Shown here in pieces: positions 8,229 to 16,389 of a stretch of DNA of 64,000 bases. Under the pieces are notes generated by a model. The model made no database searches and was not told the DNA's origin. It saw nothing but the letters and a program-made list of their open reading frames with translations. The DNA is from an uncultured Porticoccus sp. (GTDB lineage Bacteria; Pseudomonadota; Gammaproteobacteria; Pseudomonadales; Porticoccaceae): positions 124,001-188,000 of the forward strand of contig NZ_CAJXST010000006.1 in the NCBI RefSeq assembly GCF_913061305.1, written 5' to 3'. The translations under genes and the position numbers were made by a program. Within the stretch, counting starts at the first letter, position 1. Each line of letters starts with the position of its first letter.

Positions 8229-9263
8229 TCATCCTGTTTTCAGCCATTTGAAAAAAGATCGCTTCAGCTCAAGCAAACCGGACAGTTCCGCCTCAAACTC
8301 CAGGTCTGAAACATGTTCACCATCCAGAATTCGTGGCAGCGCATAAATCTCGGCACCCCTGCCGACCAAACCCGACGCAGTGGTTGTGGCTGAGGCAATA
8401 CCCAGCTTTTTCAGGTCTGGCCAGATAGTCCGATCATACACGCCACTGGGGTAACAGAAATGTTGCAGTGGCTGTTCTGTCAGAGGCTCCAGTCGCGCAC
8501 GATTATCCTCTATCTCCTCTTCAACACAGAAGTGTCCCGCTTTTGAGATTCGGTGACGATGGGTATGCAGTTGAATATCCAGACCGCGCCGGGACATTTC
8601 CTGAACCTGTGAAGGACTGGCAAGGTGAAACCACTTTTCTGAGCAGATCAGCTCCCGGTCAAAACCCAGTTGATCCGCCACCTGCCAGAGAAAGGCCTGC
8701 CGCTCTTCTTCACCGGGCAACTGTTCGAGATGGCACTGCAGTGTTGTGGCAAGGTCTGACCGCTGGTCACTTTCTGCCAGGTCATAAACCTGACCACCGG
8801 GGATGCCGAGATCGGCAAGGCTTACTCTCGCCAAACCTGTCCTTGAGACCAGATAATGCAGCGCAACATTCACCACTGGCCACTGTTTTTCACTGTAGTA
8901 ACTGGTGACATACAGGGTTGCGGGGAATTGATGCTTTTCCAGCTCGGGGAGCATATGCAGGTAAGTGCCATACCAACCATCATCAATGGTCAGCACCACC
9001 GTATTGGCTGGCAGTGTGTTGTTTTCCCGGCGGGTCAAAGCCTCATTCAGGCTCAACACCGGATAGCCAAGCGCCTGGATTGTCTGCATTCTTGCAGCAA
9101 ATTTACCGGCACTCATAAAAAGATAGTTGCCATAATGGCCCTGGCCGAGCCAGATTCCGTGATAGGCAAGTATCCGAAGATCACGAGCCGTTATCCAACG
9201 GCACAGGGCAAACAGCCCCGTATACTTCGCCAAATGAAATATCCACTGTTTCATTTCTGACAT
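8229..9263 (-). CDS. Polysaccharide deacetylase (NodB-like)
   Basis: A 344-residue carbohydrate esterase family 4 protein and the first gene of the five-gene minus-strand operon. The metal-binding/catalytic motif TIDDGW is at residues 92-97, the His motif LHTHRHRI at 232-239, and HFCYPSG follows as the third NodB element. ILAYHGI near residue 31 is the typical first strand. There is no clear signal peptide, and a long insert of about 110 residues separates the DD and HxxxH motifs, longer than in simple NodB proteins. It probably removes N- or O-acetyl groups from a polysaccharide or lipid-linked intermediate. ATG at 9263 has AGGG 3 bases upstream; ATG at 9254 is an alternative start. Confidence 0.82.
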   Translation of the reverse strand: MSEMKQWIFHLAKYTGLFALCRWITARDLRILAYHGIWLGQGHYGNYLFMSAGKFAARMQTIQALGYPVLSLNEALTRRENNTLPANTVVLTIDDGWYGTYLHMLPELEKHQFPATLYVTSYYSEKQWPVVNVALHYLVSRTGLARVSLADLGIPGGQVYDLAESDQRSDLATTLQCHLEQLPGEEERQAFLWQVADQLGFDRELICSEKWFHLASPSQVQEMSRRGLDIQLHTHRHRISKAGHFCVEEEIEDNRARLEPLTEQPLQHFCYPSGVYDRTIWPDLKKLGIASATTTASGLVGRGAEIYALPRILDGEHVSDLEFEAELSGLLELKRSFFKWLKTG

Positions 9264-9288
9264 TTACCCTGCACTCTGGCAGTATTAG

Positions 9289-9303
9289 CAGTCAAAGTGA
9301 CTG
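9289..9303. promoter_or_regulatory. Short perfect palindrome, possible operator
   Basis: CAGTCA-AAG-TGACTG is a perfect 6+3+6 inverted repeat in the 9264-9430 divergent region, 26 bases upstream of the minus-strand operon start. Size and position suit a dimeric regulator, but no second copy was found, so chance is possible. Confidence 0.25.
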
Positions 9304-9348
9304 TCGGCCGGATTACTGGCAAAAACCCTTTTACAGACAGAGGCGCCG

Positions 9349-9354
9349 TATAAT
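9349..9354 (+). promoter_or_regulatory. Possible -10 box for the TPR gene
   Basis: A perfect TATAAT on the plus strand, about 75 bases before the TPR gene start. There is no convincing -35 box at 16-18 bases, so this is a weak call. Confidence 0.3.
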
Positions 9355-9430
9355 TAATGCGCACTTTATCACCTACTGAAAGCTTACACTCGCTGGTATT
9401 TGGCTTTCTATGGCTCTTTACAGGTTTCCC

Positions 9431-10138
9431 ATGCACAAGTTGACTAAAGTAACGTTGCCCCACTGTTTTGTTCTATCCCTGTTTTCCGTGTTCTTGCTAT
9501 ATAGCGCGTCAGTTTTTTCAGCGCCTGTCGGCCATGCTCCCTGGGTAGGCGATACCCTCAAAAACGCACCCTGTGAGGGTGGCATGGAAAATTTTGGCCC
9601 ATTTGACTACTTGTTGCGCAACCAGTTACCCGGGCAGCTCAACATTGTGGAAAAACATCACTTTAATCCGGAGGTAGAGCAGCTGATCAAGGGACAAACC
9701 AGTGTCTCACCTTTGGGGGATATCGGTTACACCCTGAGGGCCTGGCCAAACCATCACCGGGCCCTGTACAGCGCGATTCGTTACCGCATAAACACGTGGC
9801 CTGATGGCCATACAAACCGCTATCCTCCGGCAGAATGCTATCTTCAACGCGCCATAAAATTCAGCCCGAGTGATGCCACGGCCCATATGCTGTACGGTAT
9901 GCTCCTCCAACAGACTGGGCATCAGAAAAAGGCTCTAGAGCTGTATAAAAAGGCCATTGAGCTTGACCCGCACAATCCACAAATTCAGTACAACCTGGCG
10001 CTCTTGCTGGTTGACCTCAAAAAATACCCCGAAGCCAGAAGCTACGCCACCAGTCTCTACAAAAGGGGGTTCCCGCTACCCGGTCTCAAGGACAAGCTCA
10101 AAGCAGCCGGGCAGTGGCAGTCAGACGAGGAGCAGTAA
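9431..10138 (+). CDS. Exported TPR-repeat protein
   Basis: 235 residues from the ATG at 9431, where AGG lies 6 bases upstream; an in-frame ATG at 9410 would add 7 residues. A basic start followed by a hydrophobic stretch (FVLSLFSVFLLYSASVFSAP) is a signal peptide with a likely cut after FSA. The C-terminal half contains at least two tetratricopeptide units, seen in ATAHMLYGMLLQQTGHQKKALELYKKAIELDP and the following QIQYNLALLLVDLKKYPEA. Cysteines in the CEGG and ECYL segments could form a disulfide in the periplasm. TPR proteins usually scaffold protein complexes; here it may aid polymer assembly. The gene ends 2 bases before the end of the convergent deacetylase gene. Confidence 0.72.
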   Translation: MHKLTKVTLPHCFVLSLFSVFLLYSASVFSAPVGHAPWVGDTLKNAPCEGGMENFGPFDYLLRNQLPGQLNIVEKHHFNPEVEQLIKGQTSVSPLGDIGYTLRAWPNHHRALYSAIRYRINTWPDGHTNRYPPAECYLQRAIKFSPSDATAHMLYGMLLQQTGHQKKALELYKKAIELDPHNPQIQYNLALLLVDLKKYPEARSYATSLYKRGFPLPGLKDKLKAAGQWQSDEEQ

Positions 10139-10140
10139 TC

Positions 10141-11106
10141 TCAGGCTGGATTCCTGAACATTGCCAGCAAGCGCGCCATAAACCGTAATGGCGTCTGGTC
10201 CCAGGGGGTAAACCTCGGCATCTGCCAACGATCGCTTGACTCACTGGCAACGCCCCATTGGGTAGACACCGCGCCCTCAAAACCGATGGATTTTACAAAA
10301 TCGCGGTGTTCCAACCGATAATCGATCTCGGGCCGGCCATTGGGGTAGGCAAAATACCGCACCGGTTTGCCCGTGAGTGTTTCCAGCGCATCTTTTGATG
10401 CCTGGATTTCCTGCCGGGCATCGGCGAGTTTCAACATGGCCAGGATGGGATGGGTCCGGGTGTGAGCGCCAATTTCGATACCGGCATCTCTCAATTGCTT
10501 CACCTGGTCATTGGTCAGCATCATATTTTCCGGCAAGGGCCCCACCATCGACTGAATAACACGAATAGCCTCGGCACGCTTTTCCGGTGGCCAATGCTTA
10601 ATTTCACGAATAATCTGACCCGCTGCCTGTCTGCGGTGTTGGAAATCGGCCAGATCGTAGGTGGCCAGACCCAGCGCCCGAAGATCAAACTCGCCACTCC
10701 CGGCAATTCGCAATGCCTCGACCACCGCATCGTTCCACATCAGGCCACCATTGAGGAATCCCGTGGAGATAAATACGGTGGCCGGCATACGCCAACGCTG
10801 CAACACCGGCAACGCACATTCTGCGTTATTGGCATAACCGTCGTCGAAGGTCACGCAAACAGCTCTTTCCGGCAGTTTACCGCCGTCCAGTTTGGAGATG
10901 GCATCAGACAATGAAAGTGGATTGAAGTAACGGGCAAGCAGCTCCATATGCCAATCGAATGTCGCCACTGTCGGCTCCGAACGGCGCATATAGTCACGCT
11001 CAGGCAGCACACGGTGGTAGGTGAGAATACAAACCCGCTGCTTGTTTTTTGTCTGCAGCACAAGGGGCAGTGTTCTGGCAACTGCGCTGTACAGCAGATG
11101 GTTCAT
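10141..11106 (-). CDS. Polysaccharide deacetylase family protein
   Basis: A 321-residue NodB-fold protein, distinct from those at 8229 and 35139. Motifs in order are LTYHRVLPE near residue 30, CVTFDDGYANN with the catalytic and metal aspartates, IGAHTRTHP with the two zinc histidines, and FAYPNGRPE. It resembles the deacetylases commonly found near exosortase genes that lack the DUF3473 tail. No signal peptide is obvious; the N-terminal hydrophobicity is weak. The ATG has GAGG 8 bases upstream. It is a single gene facing away from the flippase gene and convergent with the TPR gene. Likely role: deacetylation of a HexNAc residue in the exopolysaccharide. Confidence 0.8.
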   Translation of the reverse strand: MNHLLYSAVARTLPLVLQTKNKQRVCILTYHRVLPERDYMRRSEPTVATFDWHMELLARYFNPLSLSDAISKLDGGKLPERAVCVTFDDGYANNAECALPVLQRWRMPATVFISTGFLNGGLMWNDAVVEALRIAGSGEFDLRALGLATYDLADFQHRRQAAGQIIREIKHWPPEKRAEAIRVIQSMVGPLPENMMLTNDQVKQLRDAGIEIGAHTRTHPILAMLKLADARQEIQASKDALETLTGKPVRYFAYPNGRPEIDYRLEHRDFVKSIGFEGAVSTQWGVASESSDRWQMPRFTPWDQTPLRFMARLLAMFRNPA

Positions 11107-11429
11107 TCATGATTCCTCAGGTTCGCTTCAATCCAAGGATTCTGACAGTCTGTGAGACGGCTAACAACTGTCGATATTTTTTACGTTTTGGCTGGAAACG
11201 CAGCGTACAAAAGGGATTGTCAGGATATTTTACATCCTCAAAATACCGGCCTGATTAAAGCACCTAATTACAATCCCGAATTAAAGTCCCCAATTAAAGT
11301 CCTGAGCGGGCCAGCCCGATAAGAACAAAACCATCTTATTTGGCGGAGTGTTCTTCAGGCGGTCGAATATAAGATAGACTTGCAGTCCGTTATAACATTG
11401 CCTGCCAAACCTAGGGTTTATTCGACCTG
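11107..11429. other. Divergent intergenic region (323 bp)
   Basis: No credible gene. It holds the four-unit 13-bp tandem repeat at 11254-11305 and an adjacent short inverted repeat (CGGGC-CA-GCCCG, 11307-11318). It should contain the promoters for the deacetylase (minus) and flippase (plus) genes, but no paired -35/-10 boxes and no good -24/-12 element were seen. Confidence 0.6.
11254..11305. repeat. Four degenerate 13-bp tandem repeats
   Basis: Four head-to-tail units of exactly 13 bases: ATTAAAGCACCTA, ATTACAATCCCGA, ATTAAAGTCCCCA and ATTAAAGTCCTGA. The ATTA start is invariant and the second half is C-rich. The regular spacing upstream of the flippase gene suggests a regulator binding array, but slippage-generated repeats are equally possible. 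Confidence 0.7.
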
Positions 11430-12869
11430 ATGACTATTACCACTCGCACAGCCATTGGATTCAGTATCACCGGCAGGTATCTGACGCTCTCCTTCCAGTT
11501 TGTCTCAACCATGATCCTGGCCCGGCTACTGACGCCGGAAGAGATTGGTATTTTCAGTGCGGGCTTTGCCATCGTGGCGCTGGCCCAACTGTTTCGCGAC
11601 TTTGGCCTGAATCAGTACATTATTCAGGAAAAAGAATTGAATGAGACGAAAATCAGAACAACCTTCACGCTCAACCTGTTGATGTCCTGGACGCTGGGGA
11701 CTTTACTGTTTTTCTCGGCGGGCCTGATTGCCGGTTTTTTTCAGGAAGCAGGCATAGAAACGCTGATCAGAATTCTCTCCTTCAACTTTTTTATCATCCC
11801 CTTTGGCACTATCACCCTGGCATTGCTGCGCAAGAAAATGCGCTTTCATATCACTGCAGCTATTGGTCTGACCGCGACCCTGTTGGGCATCTGTGTCTCC
11901 CTGGCAACGGCCTACACCGGTTCCGGCTATCTCTGTCTCGCCTATGGCGCGATCACCGAGACTTCCAGCATTGTACTTCTGTCAGTTTTTTTTCGGCCCC
12001 GGGATGTGAGTCTTACCCCCACCCTGGAAGGCGCCAAAAATATATTCAGGTTCGGCTCCATTGTTGGCGCGGGTAACATCATCAACCAGTTTGCCACCAG
12101 TATCACCGATGCCCTGATCGCCCGCATGCTCGGGCTCGCGCAGCTGGGCTACTTTTCCCGGGCCTTTGGCACTTTTTCACTGTTCGATCATATCTTTGTC
12201 AGCAGCATCCGCGGGGTCATCCTGCCGCTGTTCTCCCGCGACAACACTCACACGGGCAAGCTGAGGGAGAGCTATCTCAAAGCTGTCACGTACTCCTATG
12301 TTTTTGCCTGGCCCTTTTTTACCTTCCTCTTTCTCTACACGGAAGAAACCATAAGGGTGCTGTATGGCACGCAGTGGGATGCCGCCATTCCACTGGTAAA
12401 AATCCTCTGCCTGGCGGGTGTACTGCTGCCGTCATTTCTGTTTGCTGACAATCTGTTCATTGCCTATGGCAGACCGGGAATCACTCTGAAAATCAAGGTC
12501 ATTTCAAATATTGCAAAAATCATAATGGTGGGTGGTGCCTGCTTTGTAGGACTGAAAGCAGTCTGTCTGGCGCTGGTGGGATTCTTTATTGTCAGGTTTA
12601 TCGCCTGCCAGTTTTATGCAAACCAGGTATTTGGCATCGGGGTGAAAGATGCCGCAAAACCTGCCCTCCAGGGTTTGATGCCACTGATTTTTACAATAGT
12701 GCCAACGCTGGTCGTAAACTCCGTGATGCAGGGACATATCGAAAGCATTTATGTTCATTTTGCCCTGTTGATGGCAGCAGCATTTGTGGGGTGGATCGTT
12801 GGCCTGAAGCTTTCCAACCACGCCTTCTACAATGAAATAAACAGCTTTGCCGGAAAGGGCAGGATATGA
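11430..12869 (+). CDS. Polysaccharide flippase, Wzx-like
   Basis: A 479-residue integral membrane protein with about 12 hydrophobic segments over its whole length. It belongs to the oligosaccharidyl-lipid/polysaccharide flippase (MOP) superfamily; the start (GFSITGRYLTLSFQFVSTMILARLLTPEEIGIFS) is the usual first helix and loop of this family. It would move undecaprenyl-linked repeat units across the inner membrane for polymerisation. It heads a plus-strand run (flippase, sulfotransferase, pyruvyl transferase, ATP-grasp fusion, esterase) with short gaps, probably one transcript. The ATG lacks a close ribosome site; AGGG lies 13 bases away. Confident on family, inferred on substrate. Confidence 0.85.
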   Translation: MTITTRTAIGFSITGRYLTLSFQFVSTMILARLLTPEEIGIFSAGFAIVALAQLFRDFGLNQYIIQEKELNETKIRTTFTLNLLMSWTLGTLLFFSAGLIAGFFQEAGIETLIRILSFNFFIIPFGTITLALLRKKMRFHITAAIGLTATLLGICVSLATAYTGSGYLCLAYGAITETSSIVLLSVFFRPRDVSLTPTLEGAKNIFRFGSIVGAGNIINQFATSITDALIARMLGLAQLGYFSRAFGTFSLFDHIFVSSIRGVILPLFSRDNTHTGKLRESYLKAVTYSYVFAWPFFTFLFLYTEETIRVLYGTQWDAAIPLVKILCLAGVLLPSFLFADNLFIAYGRPGITLKIKVISNIAKIIMVGGACFVGLKAVCLALVGFFIVRFIACQFYANQVFGIGVKDAAKPALQGLMPLIFTIVPTLVVNSVMQGHIESIYVHFALLMAAAFVGWIVGLKLSNHAFYNEINSFAGKGRI

Positions 12870-12923
12870 GCACCAGAATCAAGTGGCTGAAAATTAAAAT
12901 TATGTTCCTGATAGGGAGTCAGC

Positions 12924-13715
12924 GTGTCTATTTATAACCAATTGCGGCTCAGAACCCGCAAGGTATTGCCCCGGCGATTTCATTGTTACTGTATCGGTGC
13001 CGCCAAGACCGGCACAACGTCGATTTCCTCCATGTTTAAGGCCCACTTTGATTCGGCCCACGAGCCAGCTATTTCAGAGACCAATCATCAAATCATCAAC
13101 TATTTAAAAAATGAAATGACGGCCGAAGAGGTTCAGTCCTTTATTGAGAAACGGGACAGAAAACTGAACCTTGAAATGGAATCTACCCATTCATTAATTT
13201 ATATAGCAAAGGAAATCGCTGACCTGTTTCCCGAGGCAAAATATTTAATTACCGTCAGGGAGCCACTGAGCTGGATCAGGTCCAGAATCAACTTTCACTT
13301 CAAAAAACATCCGCCGGAGTGGGAGGAATATCGCCAGTATTTCTGGATGGACAAAACCCGCGGGTATGATCCGGAAGAGGCCGTTCTCGAGACCAACCAG
13401 CTGGCTTCGCTGGATGCTTATCTGTGCCAATATAATGAACACTATCTACTGGCAAAGCAGCATCTTCCCGAGGCTGCCAGCCTTTACGTCAGAACAGATA
13501 ACCTGTCTAAGGAATCTGGAGAAATTGCCCGGTTTTTAAACATCAATGCACGACACATCAATACTTCACACGCCAACTCCGAACCCGAAAAAGCCTCTTT
13601 TATAGAGGGCATTGATAAGCACTACCTGACCAGAAAAGTATGGGGCCACTGCGAGAATCTAATCAGGGAGTATTTCCCTGAACGCGTTCCATTTTATTTG
13701 GATGAAATACAATAA
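12924..13715 (+). CDS. Sulfotransferase family protein
   Basis: 263 residues from a GTG start, with GGGAG 5 bases upstream. The 5'-phosphosulfate loop appears at CIGAAKTGTTSISSMF (about residues 22-37), as in PAPS-dependent sulfotransferases, and KYLITVREPLSWIRSR (about residues 108-123) matches the 3'-phosphate-binding region. The gene lies between the flippase and pyruvyl transferase genes, so sulfation of the exopolysaccharide or its lipid-linked unit is likely. No signal peptide or membrane span is visible, so the reaction would occur on the cytoplasmic side. Acceptor sugar unknown. Sulfation would add negative charge, consistent with the pyruvyl transferase next door. Confidence 0.8.
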   Translation: MSIYNQLRLRTRKVLPRRFHCYCIGAAKTGTTSISSMFKAHFDSAHEPAISETNHQIINYLKNEMTAEEVQSFIEKRDRKLNLEMESTHSLIYIAKEIADLFPEAKYLITVREPLSWIRSRINFHFKKHPPEWEEYRQYFWMDKTRGYDPEEAVLETNQLASLDAYLCQYNEHYLLAKQHLPEAASLYVRTDNLSKESGEIARFLNINARHINTSHANSEPEKASFIEGIDKHYLTRKVWGHCENLIREYFPERVPFYLDEIQ

Positions 13716-13762
13716 AGCCTGTTCATAACAACCAATCACACACGGCCTGAGGCAAGCAATTT

Positions 13763-14647
13763 ATGAAGCTCTGTTACTACCATGACAACGAGGGTAATTT
13801 TGGAGACGATTTGAATGCCTGGTTATGGCCAAAGTTACTGCCTGGCGTCATTCAGGGTATCGCCAAACATGGTGAAGAATACTACGAGGAAAACAACCGG
13901 GAAACGGCCCTGCTGTATGGAATTGGCACCATACTCGACCAGAGAATTCCCCCGCTTCCAGTAAAATTCATTGCGGGCTCCGGGGTGGGTTATTTCTCTT
14001 CACCGGAAATCGATGAAAAGTACAACATCTATTTTGTCAGAGGCCCACAAACTGCCAAAAAGCTGGGTATTGATCCATCCAAAGCCCTGACTGACCCCGC
14101 TATCCTGTTAAGGGAATTTATACCCGAAGCTGAAAAAATTCATGAGGTGTCATTGATCATGCATTGCGACACCGCAAAAAGTGGCTATTGGAAAAATATC
14201 GCCAATGACCTGGGAATCCACCACATAGATCCCAGGGCAAAAGATCCCCTCATCGTTATTAACGACCTGATTGCCTCCAAATACGTCATCACTGAATCAC
14301 TTCATGGTGCAATTATCGCTGATGCCTATGGCATACCCTGGCTGCCGATCAACACCATGCCCCACATCAATCAGTTCAAATGGCACGACTGGTGCCAATC
14401 AATCAACCTGGTATATGAACCGGTAAATCTGGTCTCGATTTTTGACGACAGGCGGTCCACCACCACCAAAACCCTGCTCAATAAAGGCAAGGCTTTGCTG
14501 GCCAGACAACAATTGAAGCGACTGATCAAAGAGGGGAAATCCTTTAACAGCAACCCTGCGATTATTCGTTCTCATGCCAGCCAGATGCTGGAAAGATTAG
14601 CCCAGCTGACGATTGATGCGAACAACCTTCAAGACAGGTTGAAATGA
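13763..14647 (+). CDS. Polysaccharide pyruvyl transferase family protein
   Basis: A 294-residue protein of the polysaccharide pyruvyl transferase (WcaK/CsaB-like) family, which transfers a pyruvate ketal from phosphoenolpyruvate to a sugar. Diagnostic segments are CYYHDNEGNFGDDLNAWLW at the N-terminus, YFVRGPQTAKKLG in the middle with the following DPAILL, and the late VITESLHGAIIADAYGIPW, which carries the conserved Ser-Leu-His-Gly. GAGG lies 10 bases before the ATG. It ends directly before the TTG start of the next gene. Expected role: making the exopolysaccharide acidic by pyruvylation; the exact sugar cannot be told. Confidence 0.85.
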   Translation: MKLCYYHDNEGNFGDDLNAWLWPKLLPGVIQGIAKHGEEYYEENNRETALLYGIGTILDQRIPPLPVKFIAGSGVGYFSSPEIDEKYNIYFVRGPQTAKKLGIDPSKALTDPAILLREFIPEAEKIHEVSLIMHCDTAKSGYWKNIANDLGIHHIDPRAKDPLIVINDLIASKYVITESLHGAIIADAYGIPWLPINTMPHINQFKWHDWCQSINLVYEPVNLVSIFDDRRSTTTKTLLNKGKALLARQQLKRLIKEGKSFNSNPAIIRSHASQMLERLAQLTIDANNLQDRLK

Positions 14648-16378
14648 TTGCCAATGACTATCCTTCTTCTCGATGGGGACACATTACCGGCTTTGGCGAT
14701 TACCCGTTCACTGGGCAGCCGGGGCATTCCGGTAGCCGTTGCCTCTCACCAGCAAAACCCCATTGCCGGTTACTCGCGTTACGCCTCGAGTGTACTCGAT
14801 TATCCGAATCCGCTACTGGCGCCTGATGACTTTGTTCTCTGGCTGGAAGATCAGCTCGCCGGTCACCAGTACCAACTGGTGATCCCGGCCACGGAGCGGA
14901 CACTGGTACCCATAGCCCGGCACTTTCACAACAGCTCCCACTACTACAGGATTGCCGCACCGGATCTGGATGCGCTGGAAACCGTGCTGGACAAGTCGCG
15001 GACAGCCCTGCTCGCCAGGCAGTGCAATGCACCATTACCCGCCAGCTGGGATATTGCCAGCATTGAAGCGCTTCAGTCCGCGTTGTCTGAATTCAGCTAT
15101 CCGATGGTGATTAAACCGGGCCGGTCCATTTCAGACAATTCGCTACGGACGCCACTGTCGGTTCGCTACGCCCATTCAGAAGAAGAACTGATCAAAGTGG
15201 GCACGGAACTGCTCCAGCACGGCCATCTGGTGCTGCAGGCGTACTTTTCCGGTATCGGCAAGGGTATTGAGTTAATTGCCAATCGCGGCGAGATCGTGAG
15301 CGCCTTTCAGCATCAGCGCCTTCATGAAATGCCCCTCAGCGGGGGCGGCAGCAGTTATCGGAAAAGTGTCAATGTTGATCCGGTCTTGCTCGAGGTCAGT
15401 GCCCGGCTGATCAAACAGCTGAACTGGCACGGTGTCGCCATGGTGGAATTCAAGCAGGATCCGGAAAGCGGTGAATTTATCCTGATTGAAATCAACGGTC
15501 GTTTCTGGGGTTCACTGCCCCTCGCCGTTGCCGCCGGGGCGGACTTTCCCTATCAGCTTTATCAGCTTTATACCGCCCAGCCGATTGAAACAAAGCCCTA
15601 CCGGACTGAGATCTACTGCCGAAAACTGTCCAGTGACCTTCGTTGGCTGGAAGCCGTGGCACGCAAAGATGCCGATCCCCGACTGGTGACGATTCCGGGA
15701 CTGGGCGATGCCATGAAAGATTTACTGAAGGTATTCTCCCCCAGACATTATTTCGACGCCCAGTCCTTGTCTGATCTGAAACCGGGGCTGGTTGACCTCT
15801 GGCAAATTGTTCGCAGTTACACGGACCGGTTGAGCGGTGTTTACCGTGAGAAACAGTTTCGCAACGGGATTATCAGGCGCAGTCGCTATTCATTGGTCAG
15901 TGATCGCCTGTCGACAGCCAGACATATACTGTTTTTATGCTATGGCAATATCAATCGCAGTGCTGTGGCTCAGGCCCTGGCAGAAAAAAAGATCCCGGAT
16001 ACCGGGCAATATTTCTTCAAATCAGCGGGATTTCACCCGCTGGGAAACCGACCGGCAGACCCGAGAATGGTCGCTATTGCCGCAGCGGAGGGAGTGTCTA
16101 TGGACCACCTCCGTTCATCAGTGCTCACCACGGAATTAACCGAGTGGGCAGATATCATTTTTGTTATGGAAGCGGATCACATCAAACAACTGGCTACCTT
16201 TTCACAAGCTGCCGCAGACAAGGCACTGCTGCTCGGCGGCCTGTTCGCCAATCAATCAGCCACTGAAATTCCGGACCCCTACAACAAACCGCAACCGGTT
16301 TACCAGTCGGTCTACCGGACTATCGATCAGTGTATTTCAGGCCTGTCCAAACTGGTTTGCGCCAGGCACACCGACTAG
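14648..16378 (+). CDS. ATP-grasp protein fused to low-molecular-weight tyrosine phosphatase
   Basis: 576 residues from a TTG at 14648 (AGG 9 bases upstream); the ATG at 14654 would shorten it by two residues. Residues 1-~415 form an ATP-grasp enzyme: ALAITRSLGSRG pre-domain, YPMVIKPGRS lysine loop, and VAMVEFKQDPESGEFILIEINGRFWG metal ligands, close to the protein at 3531-4721. Residues ~418-576 form a complete low-molecular-weight phosphotyrosine phosphatase: ILFLCYGNINRS holds the C(X)5RS loop with Cys431, and IPDPY near 543 supplies the general acid. In polysaccharide loci such phosphatases oppose the tyrosine autokinase (here 38665-39615). The fusion couples a ligase to a phosphatase in one chain, which I do not recall as a standard architecture. 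Ligase substrate unknown. Confidence 0.82.
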   Translation: MPMTILLLDGDTLPALAITRSLGSRGIPVAVASHQQNPIAGYSRYASSVLDYPNPLLAPDDFVLWLEDQLAGHQYQLVIPATERTLVPIARHFHNSSHYYRIAAPDLDALETVLDKSRTALLARQCNAPLPASWDIASIEALQSALSEFSYPMVIKPGRSISDNSLRTPLSVRYAHSEEELIKVGTELLQHGHLVLQAYFSGIGKGIELIANRGEIVSAFQHQRLHEMPLSGGGSSYRKSVNVDPVLLEVSARLIKQLNWHGVAMVEFKQDPESGEFILIEINGRFWGSLPLAVAAGADFPYQLYQLYTAQPIETKPYRTEIYCRKLSSDLRWLEAVARKDADPRLVTIPGLGDAMKDLLKVFSPRHYFDAQSLSDLKPGLVDLWQIVRSYTDRLSGVYREKQFRNGIIRRSRYSLVSDRLSTARHILFLCYGNINRSAVAQALAEKKIPDTGQYFFKSAGFHPLGNRPADPRMVAIAAAEGVSMDHLRSSVLTTELTEWADIIFVMEADHIKQLATFSQAAADKALLLGGLFANQSATEIPDPYNKPQPVYQSVYRTIDQCISGLSKLVCARHTD

Positions 16379-16389
16379 GAGAGATCACT

